DNA of 45,987 nt from Deltaproteobacteria bacterium Ga0077550 (GCA_001464385.1 LNFB01000172.1:1-45987); one strand, 5' to 3'; positions 16,766-28,378 are shown, counted from the first letter of the stretch. Numbers and translations are program-made. The notes: generated from the sequence alone by a model not told the origin.

Positions 16766-17002
16766 TCAAGGCGTGGCCAGGCGCTCGGCGAGCACGGCGA
16801 CGACGACCGCGTGCACGGCGGGTCGCTCGAGGTGGCGGAGCAGACCGAGCAGCGTGTTGCTGACGTCCTGCAGTCCGTGGCCGGCGAGACCCGAGGGGGT
16901 GAGCGGGCACGGGAGCGTCTCGCGGTGGATGCCGCGCAACAGCGTCCGAAGCTGCTCGGTGGTCACCTTCACGAGGCCGAGATCGAGGGCGTTGGTGGTC
17001 AC
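16766..17002 (-). CDS. Small conserved-looking hypothetical protein
   Basis: A 78-residue protein from GTG 17002. The sequence is helix-forming with a recognisable core: VTTEQLRTLLRGIHRETLPC, then PLTPSGLAGHGLQD. I think I have seen similar short proteins in other myxobacteria but cannot name a family. Its stop sits within the imuA promoter (TTGACA at 16764-16769), so it lies immediately upstream of imuA and readthrough from it could add basal imuA expression. It is divergent from the kinase gene with only 34 bases between the starts. Confidence 0.55.
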   Translation of the reverse strand: MTTNALDLGLVKVTTEQLRTLLRGIHRETLPCPLTPSGLAGHGLQDVSNTLLGLLRHLERPAVHAVVVAVLAERLATP

Positions 17003-17036
17003 GCGCGCGACACTAGCAGTACGATGGTCGCCCCGC

Positions 17037-19926
<2,890 letters not shown>

Positions 19927-19940
<14 letters not shown>

Positions 19941-20589
19941 TCTCGACGGGCGGCGTGCGGACGGTCGATCCGCCGCTGCGCAGGCCTCGGCCGACGAGGT
20001 ACTGCTCGCGGCTGCCCGCGCGCGTGGCCTCGGCGTGGACCGCCCGCGTCTCGGAGAACGACTGGCGCATCTCGGTCAGCAGCCCCGGGAACCCGCCGCC
20101 CTGGAACACCTTCGCGGTGAAGTGGCCGCCGCGTCGCAGCACGCCCTTGGCGATCGTCAGCGCGCGGCCGCACAGCTGCTCGCTGTGGTACTGGTCGCTC
20201 AGTCGATCGCCGGTGGTGTGCGGCGCCATGTCGCTCAGCACCACGTCGAAGTGGCCGAACTCGGCGACCAGCGCCGCGGGATCGATCTCGTTCACGTCGC
20301 CCAGGCGCGGGTGCACCCAGCTCGGCAGCGCCAGCTCGCACGGCCGCAGGTCGTAGCCGACGACGAGGCCGCTCGCGCCGACGCGCTCGGCGGCGTACTG
20401 CATCCACGATCCCGGCCAGCAGCCCAGATCGAGCACGCGTCGGCCTGGCGCGAGGAGGCGATACTTCTGATCGATCTCCTGCAGCTTGAAGACCGCGCGG
20501 GCGACGAAGCCCTGGGCCTTGGCGCGACGATAGGCGTCGTCGTGCCGCGCGGACCGGTCATCGAGCTTGCCGCGCCGTCCCGCCATCAT
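19927..20589 (-). CDS. rlmE: RlmE/FtsJ 23S rRNA 2'-O-methyltransferase
   Basis: A 220-residue protein from the first ATG of an ATGATG pair, preceded by GAAGG seven bases upstream. The AdoMet loop is DLGCWPGSW (54-62). The catalytic K-D-K-E tetrad of RrmJ-type enzymes is visible as Lys35 (FKLQEID), Asp120 (LSDMAPHTTG), Lys160 (FTAKVFQGG) and Glu195 (GSREQY). RlmE methylates the ribose of U2552 in the 23S A-loop late in 50S assembly. It lies just downstream of rplC on the same strand (64 bases), a fitting large-subunit pair. Length is normal. Confidence 0.9.
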
Positions 20590-20653
20590 CGTCCTACCTT
20601 CGATCGAGCGCCGGGCTCGCGGACCCGAGGGTCCGCGAACCGATCGCAGATCG

Positions 20654-21340
20654 TCAGTTCTTCTCGCGCTTCTCGGTGCCCTGACCCTTGCGGGTCGCCA
20701 CCTTGGTGGCGGCACGGACGACCACGTACTCGTTCGCGGCGCCGGGGACGGGGCCCCACACCAGCAGGACGCCCTGCTCGCCGAGGATCTTCGCGACGCG
20801 GAGGTTCTGCGTGGTCTGGCGGACCGAGCCCATGTGGCCGGGCATGCGCTTGCCGGGGTGCACGCGACCGGGCGTCAGGCGACAGCCGATCGATCCGCCG
20901 TGGCGGAAGTACTCGTGCGTGCCGTGGGTGTTCGGCTTGCCGCCGAGCTTGTGGCGACGCATCGAGCCGTGGAAGCCCTTGCCCTTGGTCGTGCCCATCA
21001 CGTCGATGAACTGACCCTCGGCGAACAACTCGGGGGCGATGTCGCTGCCCACCGGGTACTTCGCGAGCGTGTCCGCCTCGACGCGGAACTCGCGGACGAA
21101 GCGACGCGGCGTGGCGCCGGCGGCCTTGAAACGACCGAGGTCGGCCTTGGTGAGACGCGAGGGCTTCTGCTCGTCGAAGCCGACTTGCAGCGCGGAGTAG
21201 CCATCGCGCTCCACGGTGCGGTGGGCGATCACGGTGTTGCCGCGCACGGAGAGCACGGTGACCGGAACGCGCGTTCCATCCTCGAGGAAGATCTGCGTCA
21301 TCCCGAGTTTCTTCGCGAGCATGCCAGGTTGGAGATTCAT
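20654..21340 (-). CDS. rplC: 50S ribosomal protein L3
   Basis: A 228-residue protein, normal length. The N-terminus GMLAKKLGMTQIF and the long loop KGFHGSMRRHKLGG through HPGKRMPGHMG are diagnostic of L3, which binds 23S rRNA near the peptidyl-transferase centre early in 50S assembly. At 149-153 the loop reads GSIGC; E. coli has Gln (Gln150, methylated by PrmB) at the equivalent of Cys153. Unusually it is not flanked by rpsJ or rplD as in the S10 operon but by rlmE and a HEAT-repeat gene, with its own promoter upstream. Confidence 0.95.
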   Translation of the reverse strand: MNLQPGMLAKKLGMTQIFLEDGTRVPVTVLSVRGNTVIAHRTVERDGYSALQVGFDEQKPSRLTKADLGRFKAAGATPRRFVREFRVEADTLAKYPVGSDIAPELFAEGQFIDVMGTTKGKGFHGSMRRHKLGGKPNTHGTHEYFRHGGSIGCRLTPGRVHPGKRMPGHMGSVRQTTQNLRVAKILGEQGVLLVWGPVPGAANEYVVVRAATKVATRKGQGTEKREKN

Positions 21341-21358
21341 GACGATCACTCTTCCCGC

Positions 21359-21374
21359 GCGCCCTTGGGGGCGC
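21359..21374 (-). other. Hairpin in the rplC 5' leader
   Basis: GCGCCC and GGGCGC form a perfect 6-bp stem with a 4-base loop in the 57-base leader between the promoter and the rplC start. No T-run follows, so it is not an obvious terminator. It could stabilise the leader or take part in ribosomal-protein autoregulation; GC-rich DNA makes chance stems common. Confidence 0.3.
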
Positions 21375-21397
21375 CTTTGAGGGTGGCGGGGCGGCAG

Positions 21398-21427
21398 ACT
21401 ATGGTGGAGGCGAGCGCGGCCCGTCAA
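21398..21427 (-). promoter_or_regulatory. Sigma-70-type promoter for rplC
   Basis: On the minus strand TTGACG (21422-21427) and CATAGT (21398-21403) are separated by 18 bases. The -10 element overlaps the stop codon of the HEAT-repeat gene, and the rplC start is 57 bases downstream. This supports independent transcription of rplC-rlmE. Confidence 0.55.
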
Positions 21428-22418
21428 GTGCCCGCCGGGCATCCGCGACCGCCTCGCGGACGGCGGCCCGGGGGTGGTACGCCCAGCGCCCCAGCGCCCG
21501 AAGGGCCCGGGCGTGGGCCTGGGAGCCCGCCGGGGCGATCCGAGCCAGCGCGTAGGCCGCCCGGACCCGCGTGATGGGAGGATTCCACCATCGCCGCAGG
21601 ACCCCCTCGGCGGGGGCGATCGCGGCGGCCGCCGCGGGGCCGAGGTCCCCGAGGGCCTCGAGCGCGGTGTCCCGCTCGTGCCGTCGGCCCACCGCGGTGA
21701 CCAGGCGCGCGACCGACTCGGCGCGGCCGTGGGCGGCCAGCGTCGTGGCCGCGGTCATGCCGGCGTCGCCGAGGGCGTGCTCGGATCGCAGGAGCACGGC
21801 GAGCGCCTCGAGCGAAGCGGGCTCGAGGCGTGGCAGCAACGCGAGCGCCGCGACGAGCTGATCACGAACCTCGGCGGAGTCCTCGTCGGCGAGCGCCGCG
21901 ACGATGTCGTGCTCGGCGTCGGGATCGTCGACCTCGACGCGCGCGAGCGCGACCTGGAAGCGCACATCGTCGTGGGGGCTCCGCCACGCCGCGCGCAGCC
22001 GCTCGATCACGCGGCCGTGGAGCGCCGCGTCGCGACCCCGGGCGGCGACGCCGACATACGACGTCGCGATGATCGCGGTCTGGTGCAGCCAGCGGGTGTC
22101 GTCGTCGGCGCGATCGATCGCGACCCACACCGCGGCGCGCTCGAGGACCTCGGCGCGGCCGAGTGCGCCGAGTCCGATCGCCGCTTGACCCGCGATCTCG
22201 ACGACGCCGTCGTCGAGCGCGGTGGAGAGCCGGGCGCACGCCGCTGCGACGTCGACGTGATCGGCGTCGTCGCAGTACGCGGGGCCGGGGCGGCCGAGCG
22301 CGGCGAGCAGCGCGGGCGCGAGGTTGCGGACGCCCGCGGCGCGCACGGCCGCATCCCCGTGGGCCGCGTCGCGCAGCGCCGCCGCGAGCGTCATCTCAGG
22401 CGCCAGCACGGTCGTCAC
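21399..22418 (-). CDS. HEAT-repeat protein
   Basis: A 339-residue all-helical protein of degenerate HEAT repeats; examples are the units around DDVRFQVALARVEVDD, EDSAEVRDQLVAALALLPRL and PITRVRAAYALARIAP. No signal peptide or catalytic motif is seen, so it is probably a cytoplasmic scaffold. The start used is GTG 22418, overlapping holB by 23 bases; ATG 22394, one base after the holB stop, is equally possible. Either way the gene is coupled to holB. Its stop codon overlaps the rplC promoter. Confidence 0.75.
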   Translation of the reverse strand: MTTVLAPEMTLAAALRDAAHGDAAVRAAGVRNLAPALLAALGRPGPAYCDDADHVDVAAACARLSTALDDGVVEIAGQAAIGLGALGRAEVLERAAVWVAIDRADDDTRWLHQTAIIATSYVGVAARGRDAALHGRVIERLRAAWRSPHDDVRFQVALARVEVDDPDAEHDIVAALADEDSAEVRDQLVAALALLPRLEPASLEALAVLLRSEHALGDAGMTAATTLAAHGRAESVARLVTAVGRRHERDTALEALGDLGPAAAAAIAPAEGVLRRWWNPPITRVRAAYALARIAPAGSQAHARALRALGRWAYHPRAAVREAVADARRALDGPRSPPP

Positions 22419-23469
22419 TCCACAGCTCGAGCAGGGCGGCCTCGAAGGCGAGGCGCGCGTTGGCGTTGCGCTCGAGGCGGGTCTGCAGCTCGAGCAGCGT
22501 GTCGGTGGCGCGGGTCCACTGCTCGCGATCGCCGGGGAGCGCCGCGACCTCGGGGATGCCGTCGCGCCCGCGCAGGCGCTCGCGGAGATCGAGCAGCCAC
22601 AGCTCCGTCGTGCGCATCACCGCCTGGCGCTCGCGGGCGGGCTTGCCGGTCGGCGGGCCCGCCGTCGCGGTCGCCCACGCGGTCGACAGCGGCGAGGCCT
22701 CGCCGGCGAAGATGGCCGCGGGCCCGCGGTTCGCAGCGGTCGCGGCCTCGCGCAGCAGGGCGTGGGTCGCGTCGAGCGTGGGGTCGAGGGCGAGGTCGCA
22801 CGCGGCGCCGGGGCTGCCGTCCGCGAGCCGGATCGCGAGGAGCCGCCGCGCTGCGGGGATCTCCGCGGCGTCCGTGCGCTGCGCGAGCGCGGCGTCGAGG
22901 GCCACCGCGACGTCGTCGTCCTGCAATCGACCGAAGCGGACCGTCGCGCACCGCGACAGGATCGTCGGCAACAACCCGTCGAGCGCGCTGGCCACGAGCA
23001 CGAAGTACACGCCGGGCCGCGGCTCCTCGAGGGTCTTGAGCATGGCGTTGAAGGCCTGGTCGGTGATCGCCTCGGCGGGATCGAGCACGACCACGTGGGC
23101 GTCACCCTCGAACGGCGCGAGCAGGAGCCGCGTTGCCAGCTCGCGTGCAGCCTCGACCTTGATCTTGCCGCCCGGCGCCTCGGGCACGATCCACTCGAGG
23201 CCCGCGTGGCGATCGGTGTCGATGCGGTGGCAGGTCGGGCACGCACCACAGCCGCGACCCGGGGCGATCGGGCAGTGCAGCGCGCGGGCGAGCGCGCGCG
23301 CGACGGTCGCCTTGCCCACGCCCTTGGGCCCGACGAACAGCATCGCGTGGTGCAGCGTCCCGCGCTCGAGGGCACGCGTCAGCTGTGCGAGGGCCACCGC
23401 GTGGCCACGCACGGCATCGAACCCCGTCGCAGTCGCTTCGATTCCCACCGGCGGCGCGCGAGGATACAC
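22396..23469 (-). CDS. holB: DNA polymerase III delta' subunit
   Basis: A 357-residue AAA+ clamp-loader subunit. Walker A is VGPKGVGKAT (46-55), and a zinc module has cysteines at 66, 74, 77 and 80 (GRGCGACPTCH). FNAMLKTLEEPRPGVYFVLVA and LPTILSRCATVRF contain the clamp-loader SRC motif. Delta' is the stator of the clamp loader that opens the beta ring for loading onto primed DNA. The start is a GTG at 23469; GTG 23448 is possible. It is divergent from pspA by about 120 bases. The C-terminal domain is helical and variable as usual. Confidence 0.9.
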   Translation of the reverse strand: MYPRAPPVGIEATATGFDAVRGHAVALAQLTRALERGTLHHAMLFVGPKGVGKATVARALARALHCPIAPGRGCGACPTCHRIDTDRHAGLEWIVPEAPGGKIKVEAARELATRLLLAPFEGDAHVVVLDPAEAITDQAFNAMLKTLEEPRPGVYFVLVASALDGLLPTILSRCATVRFGRLQDDDVAVALDAALAQRTDAAEIPAARRLLAIRLADGSPGAACDLALDPTLDATHALLREAATAANRGPAAIFAGEASPLSTAWATATAGPPTGKPARERQAVMRTTELWLLDLRERLRGRDGIPEVAALPGDREQWTRATDTLLELQTRLERNANARLAFEAALLELWSDDRAGA

Positions 23470-23590
23470 CGAAGCTCGCCCGAGGTCGCGCGGCCACTGG
23501 CGGGGCGCCTGCGAGTTGGTACGCTAGCGCGATGACGCGAGCGACCCGACCCAGGCCCCCGAGGGCCGCCCGCGAGACCAGGAGTGCGCG

Positions 23591-24295
23591 ATGAGTGACA
23601 ACAAGCCCGGGCTGCTCAGCCGCCTGAAGAACTCGATCTCCAGCACGCTCACCAGCGCCGTCGATGCGGTCTCGGATCCGGGGCAGGAGGTCGCGCTGAT
23701 GCTCGACGACCTCGCGACGCAGATCCAGTCCGCCGAGCGCGACCTCCACCAGGCCGTCGTCGACCGCAAGATGATGGAGCGCAAGGTCGAGACCCTCGCG
23801 AAGGACGAGGGCGACTGGCAGCGGCGCGCCGAGCAGGCCCTGCGGCTCGACAACGAGGATCTCGCGCGGCAGGCCCTACGCCGCAAGACCGAGCTGACGG
23901 CGCAGCTCGCCGAGACGCGGCTCGCCCACGAGGAGCAGGGCCGGCTGGTCGAGGCGATGCAGAAGAACATCGCCACCTCCAAGCAGAAGCTGAAGATGTT
24001 GAACCTGCGCCGTGGCTCGTTGATGGCGCAGGCCCGCGCCGCCAAGCGCGGCGTGGCGCCCGGGCAGATCGGCGACGGCGGCACGCTGTCGCGCATGGAG
24101 GAGATCGAGACCCGCATCGCCTCGCTCGAGGCCCTCAACGAGGTGCAGGCCGAGATGTCCACCGAGGTGCAGGATGCCGAGCTCGACGCCAAGCTCGCGG
24201 CGCTCGAGGGCGACAGCAAGGTCGACGACGAGCTCGCGGCGCTCAAGGCCCGGATGAAGGCCCAGCAGAGCCTGCCGTCCGGCAGCAGCGACTGA
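23591..24295 (+). CDS. pspA: PspA/IM30-family phage-shock protein
   Basis: A 234-residue protein, about the usual length for PspA. It is almost entirely coiled-coil: LLSRLKNSISSTLTSAVDAV at the N-terminus (the amphipathic membrane-binding helix region), then DPGQEVALMLDDLATQIQSA and long Glu/Lys/Arg heptads through residue 200. PspA/IM30 proteins form ESCRT-III-like rods or rings on the inner face of the cytoplasmic membrane and protect it under stress. An AGGAG site precedes the ATG. The next gene starts 6 bases after its stop, so the membrane protein there may be a partner. No pspB/pspC/pspF is seen nearby. Confidence 0.9.
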   Translation: MSDNKPGLLSRLKNSISSTLTSAVDAVSDPGQEVALMLDDLATQIQSAERDLHQAVVDRKMMERKVETLAKDEGDWQRRAEQALRLDNEDLARQALRRKTELTAQLAETRLAHEEQGRLVEAMQKNIATSKQKLKMLNLRRGSLMAQARAAKRGVAPGQIGDGGTLSRMEEIETRIASLEALNEVQAEMSTEVQDAELDAKLAALEGDSKVDDELAALKARMKAQQSLPSGSSD

Positions 24296-24301
24296 CGTCG
24301 C

Positions 24302-25951
24302 ATGGGCGGATCGGCGATGCGCGGCCTGGTCCCCGGGGCCGCCGGGGTGTGGTTGCTGCTCGCGCTCGCGTTCGGCCTCGACGCGCCGTACTTCGAGCAG
24401 ACGCGCAACGCCAACGAGCGCCCGCGCGTGATGCAGGCGATGGCGCTCGTGGACGCGGGCGAGTGGGCGATCGACGGGCCCGCCGTGCGCGGGCTCGAGG
24501 CCGGACCCGACACCGCGCGCTCGAAGCACGACGGTCGGCTGTATCCGAACAAGCCCCCGGGCGCGACGCTCGCGGCCGCGGTCGGCTATCGCGGCGCGGT
24601 CGCGCTGGCGGGACCCGAGGGGCCGACGCTGCGCGAGGTCACCGGGTGGGGCCGCTGGGTCGGCGGGGCGATCCCGACGCTGCTCCTCGCGGTGGTGCTG
24701 TGGCGCCGCCACGCCGGCGTGTACGGCGTGGGCGCGACGATGGCGGCCGTGCTGACGTGGGCCCTCGCCACGCCCGCGGTCGTCTACGCGCACCTCCTCT
24801 ATGGTCACGCGCTCGCGGCGATGTTCCTCCACGTCGGCATCACGGCGGTCGCCGCGGGGATCGAGCGCGACGCGGCGCGCGAGCGCTGGGGCCTGTGCGC
24901 CCTCGGTGGCGCCCTCGCGGGGTCGGCGGTCGCGGTCGAGTACGTCGCGGCGTTCGCAGCGATCCCGATCGGCCTGGTGCTGATGTCGCGGTGGCGCGCC
25001 CACGCCGGCATGCCGTCCGCGATCGCGGCGGCCCTCGTCGGCGCCCTCGTCCCGGTCGCGCTGCTCGGCGCGTATCACCACGCGGTCTTCGGGTCGGCGT
25101 TCTCGACCGGCTATCAACACGCGACCGTCGCCGACTTCGCCAGCAAGCACGGCCAGGGCCTGCTCGGGCTGGGCTGGCCGACGTGGCACGGGATCTCGGT
25201 GCACCTGCTGTCGCCCGACGGGGGGCTGCTGTGGTGGGCGCCGCTGGTCGTCCCGGGGTTGTACGGCCTGGTCCTCGTCGCCCGCGACGACGCGCGTCGC
25301 TTCGAGGGGCGCGTGCACCTCGGGCTCGTGCTGTTGTTCCTGTGGATCAACGTGAGCCTGTCGTTCGAAGGCGGCTGGCGCGTGGGCCCGCGGTACTTCG
25401 TGCTCGCGCTGCCGTCGTTCGTCCTGGGCTGGGCCGAGCTGTACGCGCAGACCCGGACGCGCGCGCCGTGGACGACGCTGCTCGTGGGGCTCGGGGTGTA
25501 CGGCGTCATCGTCAACGGTCTCGCGGCGAACCTCTGGCCCCACCTCGACCTCACCGCCGTCGATGCACCGGTCGCCGAGGTGCTGCTGCCGCTGTGGCGC
25601 GGCGATCTGCGGCCCTATGTCGGCTGGGGGGTGGTCTCGGGCCTGCGGACCGATCTCGTCACCGTCGTCGTGGGTGCATCGGTGATCGGTTTCGCGCTGG
25701 TCTGGGCCCGCGCGGTCGAGCTCACGCTGCGCACCAGCCTCGCGCTGCTCGGTGGGTTGGTGCTCGGTGTCTCGCTCGTCGGCATGCACGAGTTGCTGCC
25801 GCGCAACCCGAAGGCGGAGCGCAACCTCGCGTACATCGAGAAGGTCTGGGAGCCGCGCGAACAGGCCGGTCGCACGGTGACGCTGCCACCGTTGTCGGGC
25901 GCCGCGAAGCCGGTGCAACGGGTGGTCCCGAGTCGGTCCGCACCCCAATAG
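24302..25951 (+). CDS. Polytopic membrane protein, GT-C-like
   Basis: A 549-residue protein with about 10-12 hydrophobic helices (for example VWLLLALAFGL, AAVLTWALATPAVVYAHLL, IAAALVGALVPVALLGA, GLVLLFLWINVSL). An early extracytoplasmic loop contains DGRLYPNKPPGATLAA; the NKPPG element recurs in membrane glycosyltransferases of the dolichyl-phosphate-mannose type. I infer a lipid-linked sugar transferase fold, but no catalytic acid pair is certain. It follows pspA by 6 bases and is probably cotranscribed, which suggests an envelope role. The alternative is a transporter-like or uncharacterised membrane protein. Confidence 0.65.
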   Translation: MGGSAMRGLVPGAAGVWLLLALAFGLDAPYFEQTRNANERPRVMQAMALVDAGEWAIDGPAVRGLEAGPDTARSKHDGRLYPNKPPGATLAAAVGYRGAVALAGPEGPTLREVTGWGRWVGGAIPTLLLAVVLWRRHAGVYGVGATMAAVLTWALATPAVVYAHLLYGHALAAMFLHVGITAVAAGIERDAARERWGLCALGGALAGSAVAVEYVAAFAAIPIGLVLMSRWRAHAGMPSAIAAALVGALVPVALLGAYHHAVFGSAFSTGYQHATVADFASKHGQGLLGLGWPTWHGISVHLLSPDGGLLWWAPLVVPGLYGLVLVARDDARRFEGRVHLGLVLLFLWINVSLSFEGGWRVGPRYFVLALPSFVLGWAELYAQTRTRAPWTTLLVGLGVYGVIVNGLAANLWPHLDLTAVDAPVAEVLLPLWRGDLRPYVGWGVVSGLRTDLVTVVVGASVIGFALVWARAVELTLRTSLALLGGLVLGVSLVGMHELLPRNPKAERNLAYIEKVWEPREQAGRTVTLPPLSGAAKPVQRVVPSRSAPQ

Positions 25952-26073
25952 GTCCATTGCTCCCGCGGCGAAATGACCTTCCCGCGGCATCGTCGAAGTT
26001 GTACGGTCGGTCACGACCGCAGCCGAGCGTCACGTTCGGGTCGTGACGCCGTCCACCCCTCGGAGAACCTGTG

Positions 26074-28353
26074 ATGTTGATCCACGCGCTCCTGCTCCTC
26101 GCCCTCCAGCACGAAGGCGTCGACGCCGACGAATTCACGTCGAGCGCCGCCGGTGATGATGCGTCGGAGGACGCGCTCGAGTACGGCATGTTCGTCGATG
26201 TCGACGCGGCCGAGCCGGCCGCTCGCGCCAAGCCGACACCGGGCCGCGCGACCGCGAAGACCACCGCGCCGAGGACCACTGCGCCGAAGACCACCGCGCC
26301 GAAGACCACCGCGGCCCCGATCAGCGCCCGCGCCGTGCGCGTCGGGCCCCCGCCGCGCCCCGGTCGCGCGGTGCCGGGCCGCACGCGGGCCGTGCCCGCC
26401 GGCAAGGTCGACAAGCACCCCGCGGCGAAGCGCGCCCCGGCTCGGCTGCCGGTCACGGCGTTCGCCACGAAGAAGAACCGCGCGGAGCTCGACAAACGCG
26501 AGCGCGCGGCGCCCAAGCAGGTCCAGACCAAGCTCCGGGATCTCCGGGCCGTGATCAAGTCGAAGAAGCGCAGCTTCAAGGTCGGCTACACGCACGCGAT
26601 GGATGTGCCGCTCGCCAAGCTCACCGGCCTGCGCGAGCTGCCGGCGCCCGAGCAGCTGAAGCTCATGCGCGCCCAGAACGAGCGCGCGACGACCATTCTG
26701 CGGGCCCGCGGTGTGAAGCGGGCGCCGAACCTCATGCAGCGCGCGCTCCATCGCGCCAAGCCGGTCCGCCCCGACGGCGTCGTCGGCGGCAAGGTCAGCG
26801 CGATCGTCGAGCCCGAGAAGGGCAAGAGCTCGGACAACGTCGATCAGCCCGTGACGCCGCTCGTCGGCGACGCGGTGTGCTCGCCGACGTCGACCGCGTT
26901 CACCTGGAAGGACTACCTCGCGCCGCCGCGATCGCAGGCGAGCTGTGGCAGCTGCTGGGCGTTCGCGACCATGGCGGTGTTCGAGGGCGCGACCGCGATC
27001 GCCAACGGCTTCGATCCCAAGCTCGACTTCTCGGAGCAGTACATCGTCGACTGCGCCACCCACAAGGACTTCGGCGACATCGGCGACTGCGGCGGTGGTT
27101 ACACGCCGTTGGTCTACGACTGGTTGATGGACAAGGGCGCGGTGCTCGAGGAGGAGGTCCCGTACCTCAACCGCAACGGGCAGTGCAACGCGAAGCTGAA
27201 GCCGAGCCAGAAGATCGTCGCGTGGGGCTTCGTCGATCCGAACCGGATCCAGCCGAGCGTCGACGACATCAAGGCGGCGCTGTGCAAGCACGGTCCGGTG
27301 TCGTCGTCGGTCTACGTGACCCCGGCCTTCAGCGCGTACACCGAGGGCGTCTTCGACGAAGGCGCCGACGGGCAGCCCAACCACGCGGTCGTCATCGCGG
27401 GCTGGGACGACAAGCGCGGCGCGTGGCTCGTCCGCAACTCGTGGGACACCTGGTGGGGCATGGATGGCTACATCTGGGTGAAGTACGGCAGCAACGAGAT
27501 CGGCACATCGGCGGCGTGGGCGGTGGTCGAGCCCGATGTGCCCGAGCCGAAGATCCAGACGTTCAAGGCGCGCAAGCTGAGCGTGCGCAACAAGACCGGC
27601 GCGGACCTCAAGGTGTTCGTGCAGTACAAGTCGGGCAAGACGTGGGCGCCGGCGAAGCCGGCCGAGGGCGCCGACGCGCTGGCGTTCACGATCGCCGACG
27701 GTGCCGAGGCGCTGCTCTCGGGCCTCGAGGTCTCCGGGGACAGCGCGCTGCCGCTGGTCGCGTCCGACGTGCGCCTGTGGGCCGAGACCAAGGGCGCGAA
27801 GGTCACGTGGACCAAGTACAAGGGCAAGAGCCTCGATCTCACCCCCAAGGGGAGCTACAAGGCCACCGAGCCCGAGACGTTCATCTTCACGTTCGATCCC
27901 GAGAACGCCGATGCTGCGCCCAAGTCCGAGCCGACCAAGGGCCTGTCCGCAGACGCGCTGTTCGACGAGGCGTACGCCGCGTTCGACGGGGGCAAGTACG
28001 CCGACAGCCGCAACATGTTCTCGGACTTCCTCACCCAGTTCCCCGGCCACGCGCGCACGCCCGAGGTCCGCTTCTGGCTCGGGTACGGGTTCTACATGGA
28101 GAGCAAGTTCTACGAGGCGCTGATGGAGTGGTACGACGTCACCGTCACCTATCCGGACGACGACTTCGTGGCCTACGCGCTGTTCTACTCGGGCCTGGCG
28201 TACACCGCCCGCGGGCAGTGCGATCTCGCGGTGCAGTGCTACGACCTCGTCGCGCACGCCGGCTACCCGTCGGCGACCGAGGAGTGGATCGCCGCGGCGA
28301 AGGAGCAGATCGACGACGTCACCAAGGGCGCCTCGAAGGCGTCCTGCGGCTAG
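26074..28353 (+). CDS. Secreted papain-like (C1) cysteine protease with C-terminal TPR-like domain
   Basis: 759 residues from ATG 26074 with GGAG eight bases upstream. A short hydrophobic leader (MLIHALLLLAL) is followed by a Lys/Thr/Pro/Ala-rich stretch (62-82) and a basic prodomain-like region to about 260. The C1 domain has Gln288 and Cys294 (SQASCGSCWAFA), His437 (PNHAVVIAGWD) and Asn455 (VRNSWDTWWG), the complete catalytic set. A beta-rich segment (480-620) precedes a C-terminal tetratricopeptide/YbgF-like region (FDEAYAAFDGGKYADSRNMF). Likely an exported peptidase, possibly predatory or for envelope processing. The gene stands alone, with a 122-base gap upstream. Confidence 0.85.
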   Translation: MLIHALLLLALQHEGVDADEFTSSAAGDDASEDALEYGMFVDVDAAEPAARAKPTPGRATAKTTAPRTTAPKTTAPKTTAAPISARAVRVGPPPRPGRAVPGRTRAVPAGKVDKHPAAKRAPARLPVTAFATKKNRAELDKRERAAPKQVQTKLRDLRAVIKSKKRSFKVGYTHAMDVPLAKLTGLRELPAPEQLKLMRAQNERATTILRARGVKRAPNLMQRALHRAKPVRPDGVVGGKVSAIVEPEKGKSSDNVDQPVTPLVGDAVCSPTSTAFTWKDYLAPPRSQASCGSCWAFATMAVFEGATAIANGFDPKLDFSEQYIVDCATHKDFGDIGDCGGGYTPLVYDWLMDKGAVLEEEVPYLNRNGQCNAKLKPSQKIVAWGFVDPNRIQPSVDDIKAALCKHGPVSSSVYVTPAFSAYTEGVFDEGADGQPNHAVVIAGWDDKRGAWLVRNSWDTWWGMDGYIWVKYGSNEIGTSAAWAVVEPDVPEPKIQTFKARKLSVRNKTGADLKVFVQYKSGKTWAPAKPAEGADALAFTIADGAEALLSGLEVSGDSALPLVASDVRLWAETKGAKVTWTKYKGKSLDLTPKGSYKATEPETFIFTFDPENADAAPKSEPTKGLSADALFDEAYAAFDGGKYADSRNMFSDFLTQFPGHARTPEVRFWLGYGFYMESKFYEALMEWYDVTVTYPDDDFVAYALFYSGLAYTARGQCDLAVQCYDLVAHAGYPSATEEWIAAAKEQIDDVTKGASKASCG
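26260..26313 (+). repeat. 15-bp imperfect tandem repeat in protease gene
   Basis: Four imperfect copies of a 15-base unit close to ACCGCGCCGAAGACC encode K-T-T-A-P type pentapeptides (about residues 62-82). Copy number changes would keep frame. This is a flexible cationic linker between leader and prodomain. Confidence 0.7.
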
Positions 28354-28378
28354 TCGACGGCAGACGGGGCCTCGCGCC

